Assembly: GCA_938082635.1 (NCBI GenBank)
Contig: CALLLI010000036.1
Span: 1-64,000 of the forward strand
Reading direction: 5' to 3'
DNA length: 64,000 nucleotides
Origin: an uncultured Verrucomicrobiales bacterium
Lineage (GTDB): Bacteria; Verrucomicrobiota; Verrucomicrobiia; Verrucomicrobiales; DEV007
Below are positions 29,901 through 38,777 of the stretch, piece after piece (positions within the stretch are counted from its first letter, which is position 1; each line of letters starts with the position of its first letter). The notes under the pieces were generated by a model. The model was not told the origin of the DNA and searched no databases. It saw only the letters and a program-made list of their open reading frames with translations. The position numbers were made by a program, and so were the translations under genes.

Positions 29901-32900
29901 ACCAAAGCGTCCGCGTGAAAGTCCGTATGGGGCAACCTTCTGTCGATCCCTCACACCCTATCATTGGCGCACCGGCTGCCGACTCCCCGATCATGATCCA
30001 TGCTTGGAAAGTGAAGAGCGATCACGGCCAACTCTTACTCCCCAAGGGTGACGCGGCCAAGCAACTTGCCGCTCCGGTGCTGACAGAGACCGGGTTCGAA
30101 TGGCTTCTCGGAAACCGCGATCACTGGGAAGTCAGTTTACTCGTCCTGGCCCTGGCCCTGGCCATTATCGGCTCTTGGCTCGCAGGCAGCACTCAACGTT
30201 GGCGCTTGTTTCTCGGTGGACTCGTCATTCTCGCGGCCGCAATCTTTGCTGGCTTTCTTGCCCACCAAGCTCACGACCAGGCTCGGCCAAACAACACCAA
30301 ACTTGAGATCATCGCGCCCGTCGTGTCACCAGGCGAGCCTCTGACCGTGTCGTTAGCCCATGTCTCACACTTCAGCGCGATGATGCAGCCGGTCGGCATC
30401 GGCCTGATAGTGATTGGCCTAGGATTGTTCTTTCTAAGAAAGAGACTCGCCACCTGCCTTGGCGTGATGGCGATAGGCGTCGGCCTGCTCATGCATCCGT
30501 TAGGCGCTCCGATATTCTTCGGCGCTCTCGCATTGTGGCTCTTCTTTCATCGATTCGTTGGGTGCTGGCGTGCGTTGCTAGGGTCTCCTCCGACTCAGTT
30601 TCGTGCTGAGGCTGAGTCGGCCCCTCCCACGCCGCCAGCCATTTCCACACCACTCTGGTTGGCCTGCGCTCTCAGCGCGGCTGCCCTCTTTGGGGGTGCG
30701 GATTTTGCCCAAGCTGCGGATGTTTCTGCCAGCACCCTAACTCAGCGCTGGAAGATCGAAGGCCAGCGCCTCTTTGGCGAGTTCGAGATCTCCACCAGCG
30801 GAAAGGCCGGTGACAGACTGCGTCTTCTCAAAAACCCCGCCGTTCTCACCGCCTTCACAGCCACCAGCGGTGACGTACGCGTGGCCCGTCGCGCCGTCGA
30901 CGGTGGTGTCGACTATGATCTAGTCCTTGAGGCTGATGGACGCATCTCTGGGACCGCGACCTTCGAGATGGCTCTGGAACAGCCCTTGTCTCGAGTGAAC
31001 TTCCCCACCGGCATTGCAGCAGTCCACCAGATGGAGGTCACCCTAGATCAGTCAAGCTGGGAAATCACCTCACCCGCAGCCGTGCGTTTGACGACAGCGC
31101 AAGAGGGAGACGCCAACCAAAGTAGCGTCGCTCTCTCAGTGGGCTCTCAAGGAGAACAATGCCTTTCGCTGGCGCCGCGCACACGGGACCTTGGTTCCGA
31201 GACGTCGCAGTTCTATGTCGAAGTCGATCAGGTCTTTCTCCCGAAGCCCGGCGTGATCGATGCCCGGCATCGCATCGTGGTCCGGCCTTCTCAAGGACGC
31301 GTCCGCGAACTCACGATGCTCGCACCTAACGGATTCACCGTCAGTGATGTCCGATTGGAAGGATTGCGCAATTGGCGCTTTGATCCCGATACTCGCCAAT
31401 TGCGAATCGAGCTAGAAACAGCCCGAGCCGATGGTTTTCAGATCGCCGTGTTCACCCAGCAAGGGTTGGCAGGGCTGCCTACCGACGCCACACTCGAACC
31501 GTTGCGAGTCGAAGGTGCCGCCGGAGAAGTTGGCATGCTCGCTCTCGCCTTTGGGCCAGATTCCCAACCTGAGTCCGTGACTGCCACCGGCCTTTCCGCA
31601 GTCAATTTAGAAGACTTTGATGCCAGTTTGTTAGGCAAACGCGAAGGCAATCCCCTCGTTCTCCATCGCGTCTACCGGTATGGGGCCGACCCAGGAAGCC
31701 TTGCTTTGCGAGTCACGGGCGTTGATCCAGAGATTCGCATGACGACGAGACAAACCCTCTCGTTAGGCGAAGAGCGCTTGGTTCTTGTCATCGATCTCAC
31801 AGCCTCCATCACCCGAGCTGGCCTCTTCCAACTACGATTCCCGATGCCTGCAGGCCTCGATGTCGAGGCGATCAGCGGTTCTCACCTTGATCACTGGTCC
31901 GAGGTCACCGAGGACGATGTCCGCCTTATTATCCTCCACCTAAAGGGGCGCTCTATGGGTGAGCTCACCTTCGCCATCAGCCTAACAGGCACTGCACCAG
32001 GTGCATTAGACTCTTGGAACGTCCCAAGGTTCACGTTAGAAAACGCCGCACGCGCCACTGGAGAACTTATCATCAGTCCCGATCTCGGCATTCGCGCTCA
32101 AGCCGTTTCCAGACGGAATGTTTCTCAGTTAGACACTCGTAAGATCGCTCGCAAACAGGCAGGCACGCTCGCTTTCCAGCTCTTGCAGGAAGAGTGGGAA
32201 CTTGCGCTCCGTATCGAGCAACTCGAGCCTTGGGTTACAGCTCAAACACTCCAAGAAGTCACCCTGCGTGAAGGCCAGACACGCACCCGCCTTGCGATTC
32301 ACTATCAGATCGAGAATGCCGCCGTCAAAACACTCCAACTGCGCTTGCCAGGCCTGAGCCCAACGGATGAACAATCCGTGCACGCCACGGGCGAAGCCAT
32401 CAGTGACCTTGTCAGAGTACCCGAGACCGAGGATCTCTGGGAGATTCGTTTCCAACGTGGCATGTTGGGCGACGTCCATGTGACCATTGATTTCCAGCAA
32501 CCGGCTGATCGCTCGGTGAATCAGGAAGCCATCGCCCCGGTGATCCTATCAGAAGTGCGCCAGGCTACCCACTGGATGGCCGTGCGCAGCGTCGGTAGGC
32601 TCGGGCTCTCGTTAGCAGAAGCGGATCGGCGTTGGCAAACGGCCGATTGGGGCACCGTCCCAACCAAACTGCGTCAAACACGCCAAGGAGACACCCCACG
32701 ACTCTGCGTCAGGTCGATCGCCCCCGATCAGCCGCTCCAAGTGCGAGTCGAACGGCACGCGGTGGCAGAAGCTCTCAAACTGCGCGTTTCCAAAGGCCAA
32801 CTCACGACGCTTCTCTCCGCTGGAGGTGCCCAAGTCACCAAGGCGGTGCTCAACATCGACGTCGCCGAGAAGAGCCCGCTTCGTGTGACGTTGCCCAACG

Positions 32901-33859
32901 GCTCGACACTCCTGAATGCCTTCGTCAATGGGCAGAGCGTCGATCTTGTGAACGAAGGCGAAGGAAGCACGTATGCGTTCTATGTCTTTCCCCAGGACGG
33001 CTCGCCGACTGCGCAGGTCTCCTTTGCCTATGGCACCTACGAGTCTCAGTCCCGAACCACCCTGGCACTGGTGGCACCCGCCCTTGAGCTTCCACTTCAA
33101 GACATCACCTGGCAAGTCGTGTTGCCCAATGGCTACACGCTGAAGAAAAAGGTCGGGATGTTAGAACTCAAAAGCTCCGGTAAAGAGATCCGTTTCGATG
33201 TCGACCGTTACCAAGCTGCTCAAAAACAACGGCAAGCCCAACAGGCACAGAACGCCAGAACCTTGCTAGAACGCGCCAACTACTGGCTACGGGAAGGCCA
33301 ACAAGACAAAGCACGCGAAGCCTTACAAAGCGCGAGCCAATCCAATTCACTCGACGCCGCCTCAAGTGAAGATGCCCGTGTCCAACTGCGCCAGTTGCAG
33401 ACCGAGCAAGCACTCCTCGGCCTCAACTCACGGAGACAGTCCGTCTATCTTGAGAACCGCATTGAGACACCCGAATTCGCCCGAAACGAACAGCTTGAGC
33501 AAGCAGCTCAGTTCAACGTGGTCCTACAGGGCCAGCTAAACTACGACCCGAACAAGGTAGATGATTTCTTGTTAGGAAACACCGCCGAAGAGAACAGCGC
33601 GCTCAAACGCATGGCCGGCCGACTCGTTAGCCACCAACAAGCCGCCGACCTTGGAGTGCGAGGACTCGAAGTGTCCTTACCAGCCCGCGGCGAACTTCTG
33701 ACATTCCATCGCAGCGTGCAGGTCGACGGCAGCGAGCCCCTTCGACTAGAATTGACCCTCAGCCCGGAAGGCAAGGTGCCCTGGTGGTTCATCGGAGCGA
33801 CCGTCCTCCTGCTAGGGCTGCTCGCCATCGTAGGATCACGTAATCGGGTAAAGGGATAG
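26981..33859 (+). CDS. Giant exported membrane protein (about 2290 aa), unknown function
   Basis: Probable ATG at 26981 with signal peptide MKSFIAFVSLLLASISLAQ; central TM cluster; internal signal-peptide-like ACALSAAALFGGADFAQAAD; C-terminal TM WWFIGATVLLLGLLAIVGSRNR. Confidence 0.8.
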   Translation: MKSFIAFVSLLLASISLAQEPVEMPSTSSGLLIIDTKGVAPKPALFFAADARATIQLTHEAITQSITVDVHVLQGTPDVITLALFGEGKITAVTGEQVQFWAVRQGTGEDAAKRFLEIRPKLPSKDAPALSAFQATITTTQAIESLPTTTQMLTLGPGESAGFSTQLEIVSDDTVSPEVTDSTGWLSATAAEDDGPLRFQTTGNNTLALQLEARGVAANLVEFTKVRLEGQVDSDTQSASFTLTGTAIVRDERGGKLKLLSGQAALHELPAEASYQVHLRAQGEGAPYYELEFTEAGEFPISLNIDARLQVKGEWQAFDFTIPASAIVPMRLTGLPEDLRFDSARAVFPTRSDNDWLGFLPPSGRAATAWRSGKEEEDGKLFFATQEQTEVSVSAGLLRQALLLQVSILQGKLDSVQVDLFGEGEILAVEGQNVLGWTVTPGEDGARRLEIPLSQAIEGQAQFLIRSQTPVGAFPVTATPVRLAPVDSVRHSGNLRIGNQGAVRLQLSGLAGMTQLSTDQFPGELSLTNGATQVYVYRLPSANYAYEIQADQITPEVNVSQIVVYHMGDSDRQINAAIELDIRDAPLREWELQVPEDYAVVSVTGADVVDHILSSQADNGTRSLKVLFGSMVSGRRLLNLHLEKNEAPAAGDWALPTLTYPGAKSVRGHLGISATAGYRVSSGTTEKLSELPLTQFPKQQENLQQAYRLREPDWSATMTVEALGQSVQADVFHLYALKEGMVYGSVLLNYYVVGAPVSNWRLQVPAEMGNVGIDGEDVQTWRREGNEISVTLHEPALGPSTLLMTFEQPMSIEGGALALGAVTPLEVQGERGFIQVVSPYQVQHEIMQASDNLLSLEANELPTEFRLLTSAPSLIAYQYGARPFELAMNIQWLTPGKTVDQMIEYADLSSQISRDGQVATTAVFHVKTRGQQGLRLRLPDGATLWDAQVNDKAVNARADGDFTVIPLSAANEPNQSVRVKVRMGQPSVDPSHPIIGAPAADSPIMIHAWKVKSDHGQLLLPKGDAAKQLAAPVLTETGFEWLLGNRDHWEVSLLVLALALAIIGSWLAGSTQRWRLFLGGLVILAAAIFAGFLAHQAHDQARPNNTKLEIIAPVVSPGEPLTVSLAHVSHFSAMMQPVGIGLIVIGLGLFFLRKRLATCLGVMAIGVGLLMHPLGAPIFFGALALWLFFHRFVGCWRALLGSPPTQFRAEAESAPPTPPAISTPLWLACALSAAALFGGADFAQAADVSASTLTQRWKIEGQRLFGEFEISTSGKAGDRLRLLKNPAVLTAFTATSGDVRVARRAVDGGVDYDLVLEADGRISGTATFEMALEQPLSRVNFPTGIAAVHQMEVTLDQSSWEITSPAAVRLTTAQEGDANQSSVALSVGSQGEQCLSLAPRTRDLGSETSQFYVEVDQVFLPKPGVIDARHRIVVRPSQGRVRELTMLAPNGFTVSDVRLEGLRNWRFDPDTRQLRIELETARADGFQIAVFTQQGLAGLPTDATLEPLRVEGAAGEVGMLALAFGPDSQPESVTATGLSAVNLEDFDASLLGKREGNPLVLHRVYRYGADPGSLALRVTGVDPEIRMTTRQTLSLGEERLVLVIDLTASITRAGLFQLRFPMPAGLDVEAISGSHLDHWSEVTEDDVRLIILHLKGRSMGELTFAISLTGTAPGALDSWNVPRFTLENAARATGELIISPDLGIRAQAVSRRNVSQLDTRKIARKQAGTLAFQLLQEEWELALRIEQLEPWVTAQTLQEVTLREGQTRTRLAIHYQIENAAVKTLQLRLPGLSPTDEQSVHATGEAISDLVRVPETEDLWEIRFQRGMLGDVHVTIDFQQPADRSVNQEAIAPVILSEVRQATHWMAVRSVGRLGLSLAEADRRWQTADWGTVPTKLRQTRQGDTPRLCVRSIAPDQPLQVRVERHAVAEALKLRVSKGQLTTLLSAGGAQVTKAVLNIDVAEKSPLRVTLPNGSTLLNAFVNGQSVDLVNEGEGSTYAFYVFPQDGSPTAQVSFAYGTYESQSRTTLALVAPALELPLQDITWQVVLPNGYTLKKKVGMLELKSSGKEIRFDVDRYQAAQKQRQAQQAQNARTLLERANYWLREGQQDKAREALQSASQSNSLDAASSEDARVQLRQLQTEQALLGLNSRRQSVYLENRIETPEFARNEQLEQAAQFNVVLQGQLNYDPNKVDDFLLGNTAEENSALKRMAGRLVSHQQAADLGVRGLEVSLPARGELLTFHRSVQVDGSEPLRLELTLSPEGKVPWWFIGATVLLLGLLAIVGSRNRVKG

Positions 33860-33862
33860 CAC

Positions 33863-33880
33863 ACCAAAGTGCGCTTTTCC
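33863..33880. repeat. Dispersed 18-nt repeat copy A
   Basis: ACCAAAGTGCGCTTTTCC just after the stop of the giant gene; matches 46484-46501 at 16/18. Confidence 0.5.
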
Positions 33881-34056
33881 CATCTGGAGGGCGCTTCCTG
33901 CCACAACCCACATCCCGGAGGGCGGGCCTCTGTATCCGCCGTGATTCCTACTCAGGGCGCCTTAATAGCACTGATCATACCGCACTGTCGTTCAGTCACG
34001 GCGACGACTGAGCATCGCCCTCTGGGTTTGAAGGCTTCGCCTACGAGGCTTCGAAT

Positions 34057-35472
34057 TCACACGAGCTCAGCAATGGGCTGTCCTTGATCGACAAGAAATT
34101 GCGGGCGGCCTGTGGTATCAGTTAACGTAGCGGTGGGATCGATGCCCAACTGATGGTAGAGCGTCGCGATGACGTCTTGGTAGTGAATGGGCCGATCAAT
34201 GGCTTCACCTGCATAGCGATCGGTTGCACCGAGAACGGCACCACCTGGGAGACCGCCGCCAGCCATGATGCCCATGGCGACGCGAGGCCAGTGATCGCGA
34301 CCGCCCTCAGGATTGATCTTAGGCGTGCGCCCGAATTCACCCCAAGCAAGGACCGTGACGTTGTCGAGCATCCCTCGATCTCGCAAGTCCGTGATCAATG
34401 CGTGCAAAGCGTGGTCAACGATCGGCCCCAACTGCTGCATGCGCACATTGTTATTCGAGTGCGTATCGAAATCACTGATGGAAACACTGACACAACGCAC
34501 ACCAGCCTCGATGAGACGACGCGCAAGCAAGAGTTTGCGACCGGCCTGTGGGCCTTCGCTTGTGTAGAACTTGGTCCCCGCGTCGCTGGCACTGCCTGGC
34601 GCCGTGTAGCGAGCGAGCATCTTGGGATCTTCTTTCTCCAAGTCCATGGCTGCTGCAAATTCGCCCGAGGTGAGGATGCGATAGGCTTGTTGGGTAAACG
34701 TGTCCAAGGCATCCATGTGCCCATTGCTATCGATCGCCCGCCGAGTATGATCGAGACCACGCAAGAGCGAAAGCCGATCATCGAGGCGCCCGATTGAAAG
34801 CTCCTGCATGAGAGAGAGCTTAGTGGTATGCCCAGCCCCCAGCTTGGCCAACTCCACTTTCATTCCCTCTTCCAACTCACGCTGAAAGAGATGGGAAATA
34901 TCGGGCCGGAACGGCCCAAAGGCGGGGCCAAGGAATCCAGGTCTGGCACTGTTGCGAGCAAGCGGCCGTCCCTGCATCAGATCAACGAAGGCAGGTGCGC
35001 CATGTTGAGGCGAGCCTAACAAGTGATTCACCACACAACCCAAGGCGGGCCGACCACCGACGCTCGCTAGGCTCTTGTCACTGAACCCTGACTGACATTG
35101 AAACGCATCATGTTTGGCTGCCGCACCGACCAAGGAGCGAAGAAAAACCAATTCATTCGCGATAGAGGCCACCTTGGGCAGGAGTTCGCTCACATGAAAT
35201 CCAGGGATAACGGTGGGGATGGAAGAGAACGGACTGCGATACTCCGAAGGCGCTTCCGGCTTGGGATCAATGAGATCCATCTGAGGCGGCCCACCATCCA
35301 AATGGATATTGATCACCGCCTTCTGCGAAGCACCCGCTCCCGCTGCCTGCTCCGCTTTGAGAACATCTGCCAGGGTCAATCCAGCGAGCCCCAAGGAGCC
35401 CGCTTTGAGGAAACTCCGGCGAGGAACGCCATCGCAGTGGCGATGTGAGCGGTGCCCTAATACCGAGAACAT
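34057..35472 (-). CDS. DUF1501 domain protein, TAT-like signal
   Basis: RRSFLKAGSLGLAGLTLADVLKAE; INIHLDGGPPQMDLIDPKPEAPSEYRSPF; VLAWGEFGRTPKINPEGGRDHWPRVAMGIMAGGGLPGGAVLGATD. Confidence 0.92.
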   Translation of the reverse strand: MFSVLGHRSHRHCDGVPRRSFLKAGSLGLAGLTLADVLKAEQAAGAGASQKAVINIHLDGGPPQMDLIDPKPEAPSEYRSPFSSIPTVIPGFHVSELLPKVASIANELVFLRSLVGAAAKHDAFQCQSGFSDKSLASVGGRPALGCVVNHLLGSPQHGAPAFVDLMQGRPLARNSARPGFLGPAFGPFRPDISHLFQRELEEGMKVELAKLGAGHTTKLSLMQELSIGRLDDRLSLLRGLDHTRRAIDSNGHMDALDTFTQQAYRILTSGEFAAAMDLEKEDPKMLARYTAPGSASDAGTKFYTSEGPQAGRKLLLARRLIEAGVRCVSVSISDFDTHSNNNVRMQQLGPIVDHALHALITDLRDRGMLDNVTVLAWGEFGRTPKINPEGGRDHWPRVAMGIMAGGGLPGGAVLGATDRYAGEAIDRPIHYQDVIATLYHQLGIDPTATLTDTTGRPQFLVDQGQPIAELV

Positions 35473-35684
35473 AAGGCCAAAGTATCCCGCTCACGTTTGC
35501 CCGACAAGCGCAGACTTGACCCGAAACCGTCTATCGAAGCTCAAGAGAACCTCACTTGGTCCGACTCGACTTCAACAAGCCGAAATTTCTTCGCAGATGG
35601 CCCTCATGAATAACAGTGCTCGACGGGGGAAGATCGGTCATAGTTGGCGGGTTGTCCTCGCCAGTTCTACCTCGTTGTCGACCA

Positions 35685-36247
35685 ATGAACCTTTCACACA
35701 TAGCTGCTTCCTGGCGCTCCAAGCAGAGCGCGCCTCGCGGCAACAGGACCAGAGTGCTTTGGGCAACCCTACTCTTCTTCCTGGCGGGGCCTCTAGCGTC
35801 CTATGCAGCCACTCCTCAAACCATAGCCTTCCCGGAAATAGGGCCTTCATCTAACAACCGATGCGCCCATTACTTTGCGAGCTACAGCCACCAGCGGCCT
35901 ACCCACAGAGAGACGAGTCATGGACTCGTGTTGAACCCGTTACGCGAACCATAGAGGCGCTAGGCACGAGCGCCTCTGCTAGAGACGCCTTCAATGCGTT
36001 CATGACAGCAAACAGTTCACTCACCGGGCCAGACGCCGAGCCCATGGCGATTCCCTTTGCCGGTGGCTTGCCAAATCTCTCGAAATTCGCCTTTCACACG
36101 GACTTCTCCGCAATCGGCGTTCAGGGTTACGAACCTAGCAGAGCCTCTCGGGGGCTACCCACAATCACGGTGAATTTAGAATCGAAGGAAACCACATCAG
36201 ACGCCTCGGGCGCTGTTGTCATCATTGATCGACCACTCCCCCTATAG
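35685..36247 (+). pseudogene. Putative exported protein split across two frames
   Basis: Signal-peptide-like VLWATLLFFLAGPLASYAA in ORF 35616-35954, then coding-like RDESWTRVEPVTRTIEALGTSASARDAFNAFMTANSSLTGPD... in a different frame (35861-36247). Start approximate. Confidence 0.35.
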
Positions 36248-36629
36248 AATAACTCTCTGCTAGGCATTGAGGAATTCCCGAGTGGCCGAGCGAAACATTG
36301 GTTCCAGCAAAGGGGCCAGACGTGATCACGCCATAAGGTGTTCGGAGTATCCCCCGGGTGGCAGTATCCCAAGTCCGGTCTCCCGTCCTGCGGATACCCG
36401 TGCTTTGAGCAAGGGCTCCTATCCGAGTCCCCATCGTGGCCTTGGTAACTAAACGCGTAGGAATGATAACGTGAGCATTGCCAACTCGATAGAGTTCTAC
36501 AGATTGCTTAAGCACTAACGGTGGTGCGTTGGACGGAGGACGTATAGGAACCGTAGCACACCCACTCAGGCTTAACAGTAGTCCGAGGAGGCAGGAGCGG
36601 ATGCTCCGCCTGTGGATCGCCGGTTTCAT
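36222..36629 (-). CDS. Putative lipoprotein
   Basis: SCLLGLLLSLSGCATVP lipobox; overlaps the stop of the upstream hydrolase-like gene. Confidence 0.5.
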   Translation of the reverse strand: MKPAIHRRSIRSCLLGLLLSLSGCATVPIRPPSNAPPLVLKQSVELYRVGNAHVIIPTRLVTKATMGTRIGALAQSTGIRRTGDRTWDTATRGILRTPYGVITSGPFAGTNVSLGHSGIPQCLAESYSIGGVVDQ

Positions 36630-37348
36630 TGCCTAGAGTAACCCCGCTCGAGGCAGTGCATCATAATATTCACGCCCTGACTATGACCTACCAAGACATA
36701 GTCGACCGAGGACCAAGAGAGCCACTTCGAAACGAGCTTAGGGCCCGTCGGGGCCTTGTGGCGTGAAGCTCTCCAAGTCCGTCGACGCCGCGTCTTGCTT
36801 GTTCGGCGCCAACCCTTCCTCATCGTTGTCGGACTGGGACGCATAAATTCGCGGAAAGCATGCGCACGGCTAAACAGACCACCCGAGATATTGTGAATCA
36901 CGTAGAGACAGGCGCGTCCTCCGGTGAACTTGTTCCAATAGTTGTAGGTGTCCGGTCGAAACAGCCCTTGGTTCGGCACCGCATCATTGGGTGACCAGTA
37001 GATAGACATCTCAAGTCCCGATTCTCGAGGCGGTTTCGTTGTCGTCTTAGGCGCGGCGAGCAAGGCAAGAACGCGCTTTCCAAGGAAAGCGCCTGGCGTG
37101 ATGTCTAGAAGACCATTGACACCGCTTGCAAACTCACGCGCTTCTTCGTCCAGCTTGGCTTCCGACTGAAATCCAACCACCCGCTGTGCCCCTTGGTAAT
37201 AACGGCCGGTGCCCAGCGCACTTACATAAAGGCGATCAGGCTCGGTCAAACCGCCTCTAACAGCGAGCGTTTCCGAAACATAATCGACCAGCTCGCCTCG
37301 CGATTCGTCGTAGCTATTGATTCCTGAAAAAGTCCAATATTGTGGCAT
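36626..37348 (-). CDS. Alpha/beta-hydrolase-like protein with apparent compensating frameshifts
   Basis: VDYVLVGHSQGVNIMMHCLERGY (GxSxG); central Arg-rich segment looks out of frame. Confidence 0.5.
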   Translation of the reverse strand: MPQYWTFSGINSYDESRGELVDYVSETLAVRGGLTEPDRLYVSALGTGRYYQGAQRVVGFQSEAKLDEEAREFASGVNGLLDITPGAFLGKRVLALLAAPKTTTKPPRESGLEMSIYWSPNDAVPNQGLFRPDTYNYWNKFTGGRACLYVIHNISGGLFSRAHAFREFMRPSPTTMRKGWRRTSKTRRRRTWRASRHKAPTGPKLVSKWLSWSSVDYVLVGHSQGVNIMMHCLERGYSRQ

Positions 37349-37552
37349 CAGGCTCCCCCCCTTGGGGTGAAAGAATGCACGAAAGGGCGATCTTGAGTCA
37401 ATGAAGAATGCGAGAACAAGACGGACGCGATAGCAGGACAGGTCTTTTTTATGGATAGGCTACGTCTGGGATATTCGGCTGAAGTCGGGACCCCTTACGG
37501 TCTCGAGTTGGGGATCCGAGGTTGGTGGATCTTGTCTATTTCCACACAGCAA

Positions 37553-37584
37553 GAAGCCACAGCCCAACATTGGGATGTGGCTTC
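37553..37584. terminator. Hairpin downstream of pilT-like gene
   Basis: GAAGCCACA (37553-37561) / TGTGGCTTC (37576-37584) with inner CCCA/TGGG. Confidence 0.65.
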
Positions 37585-37609
37585 GCTTTGAAAGGGTTTT
37601 CTATTCTCG

Positions 37610-38707
37610 CTACAACTCTGCGCCAGCAGAGTCCCCAAGGGCAGCGTCTTCAGGCGGTAGGAGGTTCTTGAAGCGGTTCTTATCGATCGCTTTCATGTAG
37701 GCTTCCTTGGCATTGATCATGCCGGCTTCGAGCTTGTCGTTGATGGCTTCGTCCATGAAAATCATGCCGCGTCCCTTTCCACCGGTAATCACGTCATAAA
37801 GCTTCTGGGTAGCACCTTCACGAATGATGGCACCGACAGCGGGCGTGGAGACGAGGATCTCATTGACCGCGCAACGGCCACCGTTGTCGCAGCGCTTACA
37901 GAGAAGCTGGGCCACGACGCCCTGCAAAGAGGCGGCGAGCATGGTGCGGACCTGGGATTGCTGATCGGACGGGAACACGTCAATAATACGGTCGACGGTT
38001 TTACGAGCGTTGTTCGTGTGCAGGGTCCCGAACACTAACAGACCCGTTTCCGCAGCGGTGAGCGCCAAAGAGATGGTCTCCAAGTCACGCATCTCACCCA
38101 CGAGAACAATGTCAGCGTCTTCACGCAAAGTCGCACGTAGACCATCGGCAAACGTTGGCGTTTGGATAGGCACCTCACGCTGGGTAATGATCGATTTCTT
38201 GTTCGAGTGCACGAACTCGATGGGCTCCTCAACCGTGATGATGTGGCGAGAGAAGTTCGTGTTAATGTAATCAATAAGTGCCGCCAGCGTGGTGGATTTG
38301 CCTGAACCAGTCGGACCGGTGACAAGAACGAGACCACTACGAAGGTGACCGAACTCTTTCACAACGGAAGGAATGCCTAACTGCTCCAGCGTGGCGATCT
38401 TCGTCGGAATCAGCCGGAAGACGGCAGCGATGCCGTGACTCTGCTTAAGGTAGTTGCAACGGAATCGAGATTTTTCGTCCATCTCATAGGCGAAGTCGAG
38501 ATCACCACGATCCATAAATTTCTCCCATGCGGAGGGCTCGCAGATCTCCTTGAGCATCGGGTGAATCACCTCATCAGTGAGAACTTCTTCGGAGATGGGA
38601 ACAATGTTACCATGAAGACGCAGCTTGGGCGGTGAGCCTTGGCTGAGGTGGAGGTCGGATGCGCCCTGGTCGACGAGCATCTGGAAGAATTTATCAATAA
38701 CGGCCAT
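37610..38707 (-). CDS. pilT: PilT-family twitching motility ATPase
   Basis: MLVDQGASDLHLSQGSPPKLRLHG; LVTGPTGSGKSTTLAALIDYIN; ITVEEPIEFVH; LREDADIVLVGEMRDLETISLALTAAETGLLVFGTLHTNNA. Confidence 0.92.
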   Translation of the reverse strand: MAVIDKFFQMLVDQGASDLHLSQGSPPKLRLHGNIVPISEEVLTDEVIHPMLKEICEPSAWEKFMDRGDLDFAYEMDEKSRFRCNYLKQSHGIAAVFRLIPTKIATLEQLGIPSVVKEFGHLRSGLVLVTGPTGSGKSTTLAALIDYINTNFSRHIITVEEPIEFVHSNKKSIITQREVPIQTPTFADGLRATLREDADIVLVGEMRDLETISLALTAAETGLLVFGTLHTNNARKTVDRIIDVFPSDQQSQVRTMLAASLQGVVAQLLCKRCDNGGRCAVNEILVSTPAVGAIIREGATQKLYDVITGGKGRGMIFMDEAINDKLEAGMINAKEAYMKAIDKNRFKNLLPPEDAALGDSAGAEL

Positions 38708-38777
38708 GAAATTAGTGTCGTTGCTAGCTACCTAAAGAAAGTAATTAATTGGAATGATAGGGTGGTAGACGCGTCGA

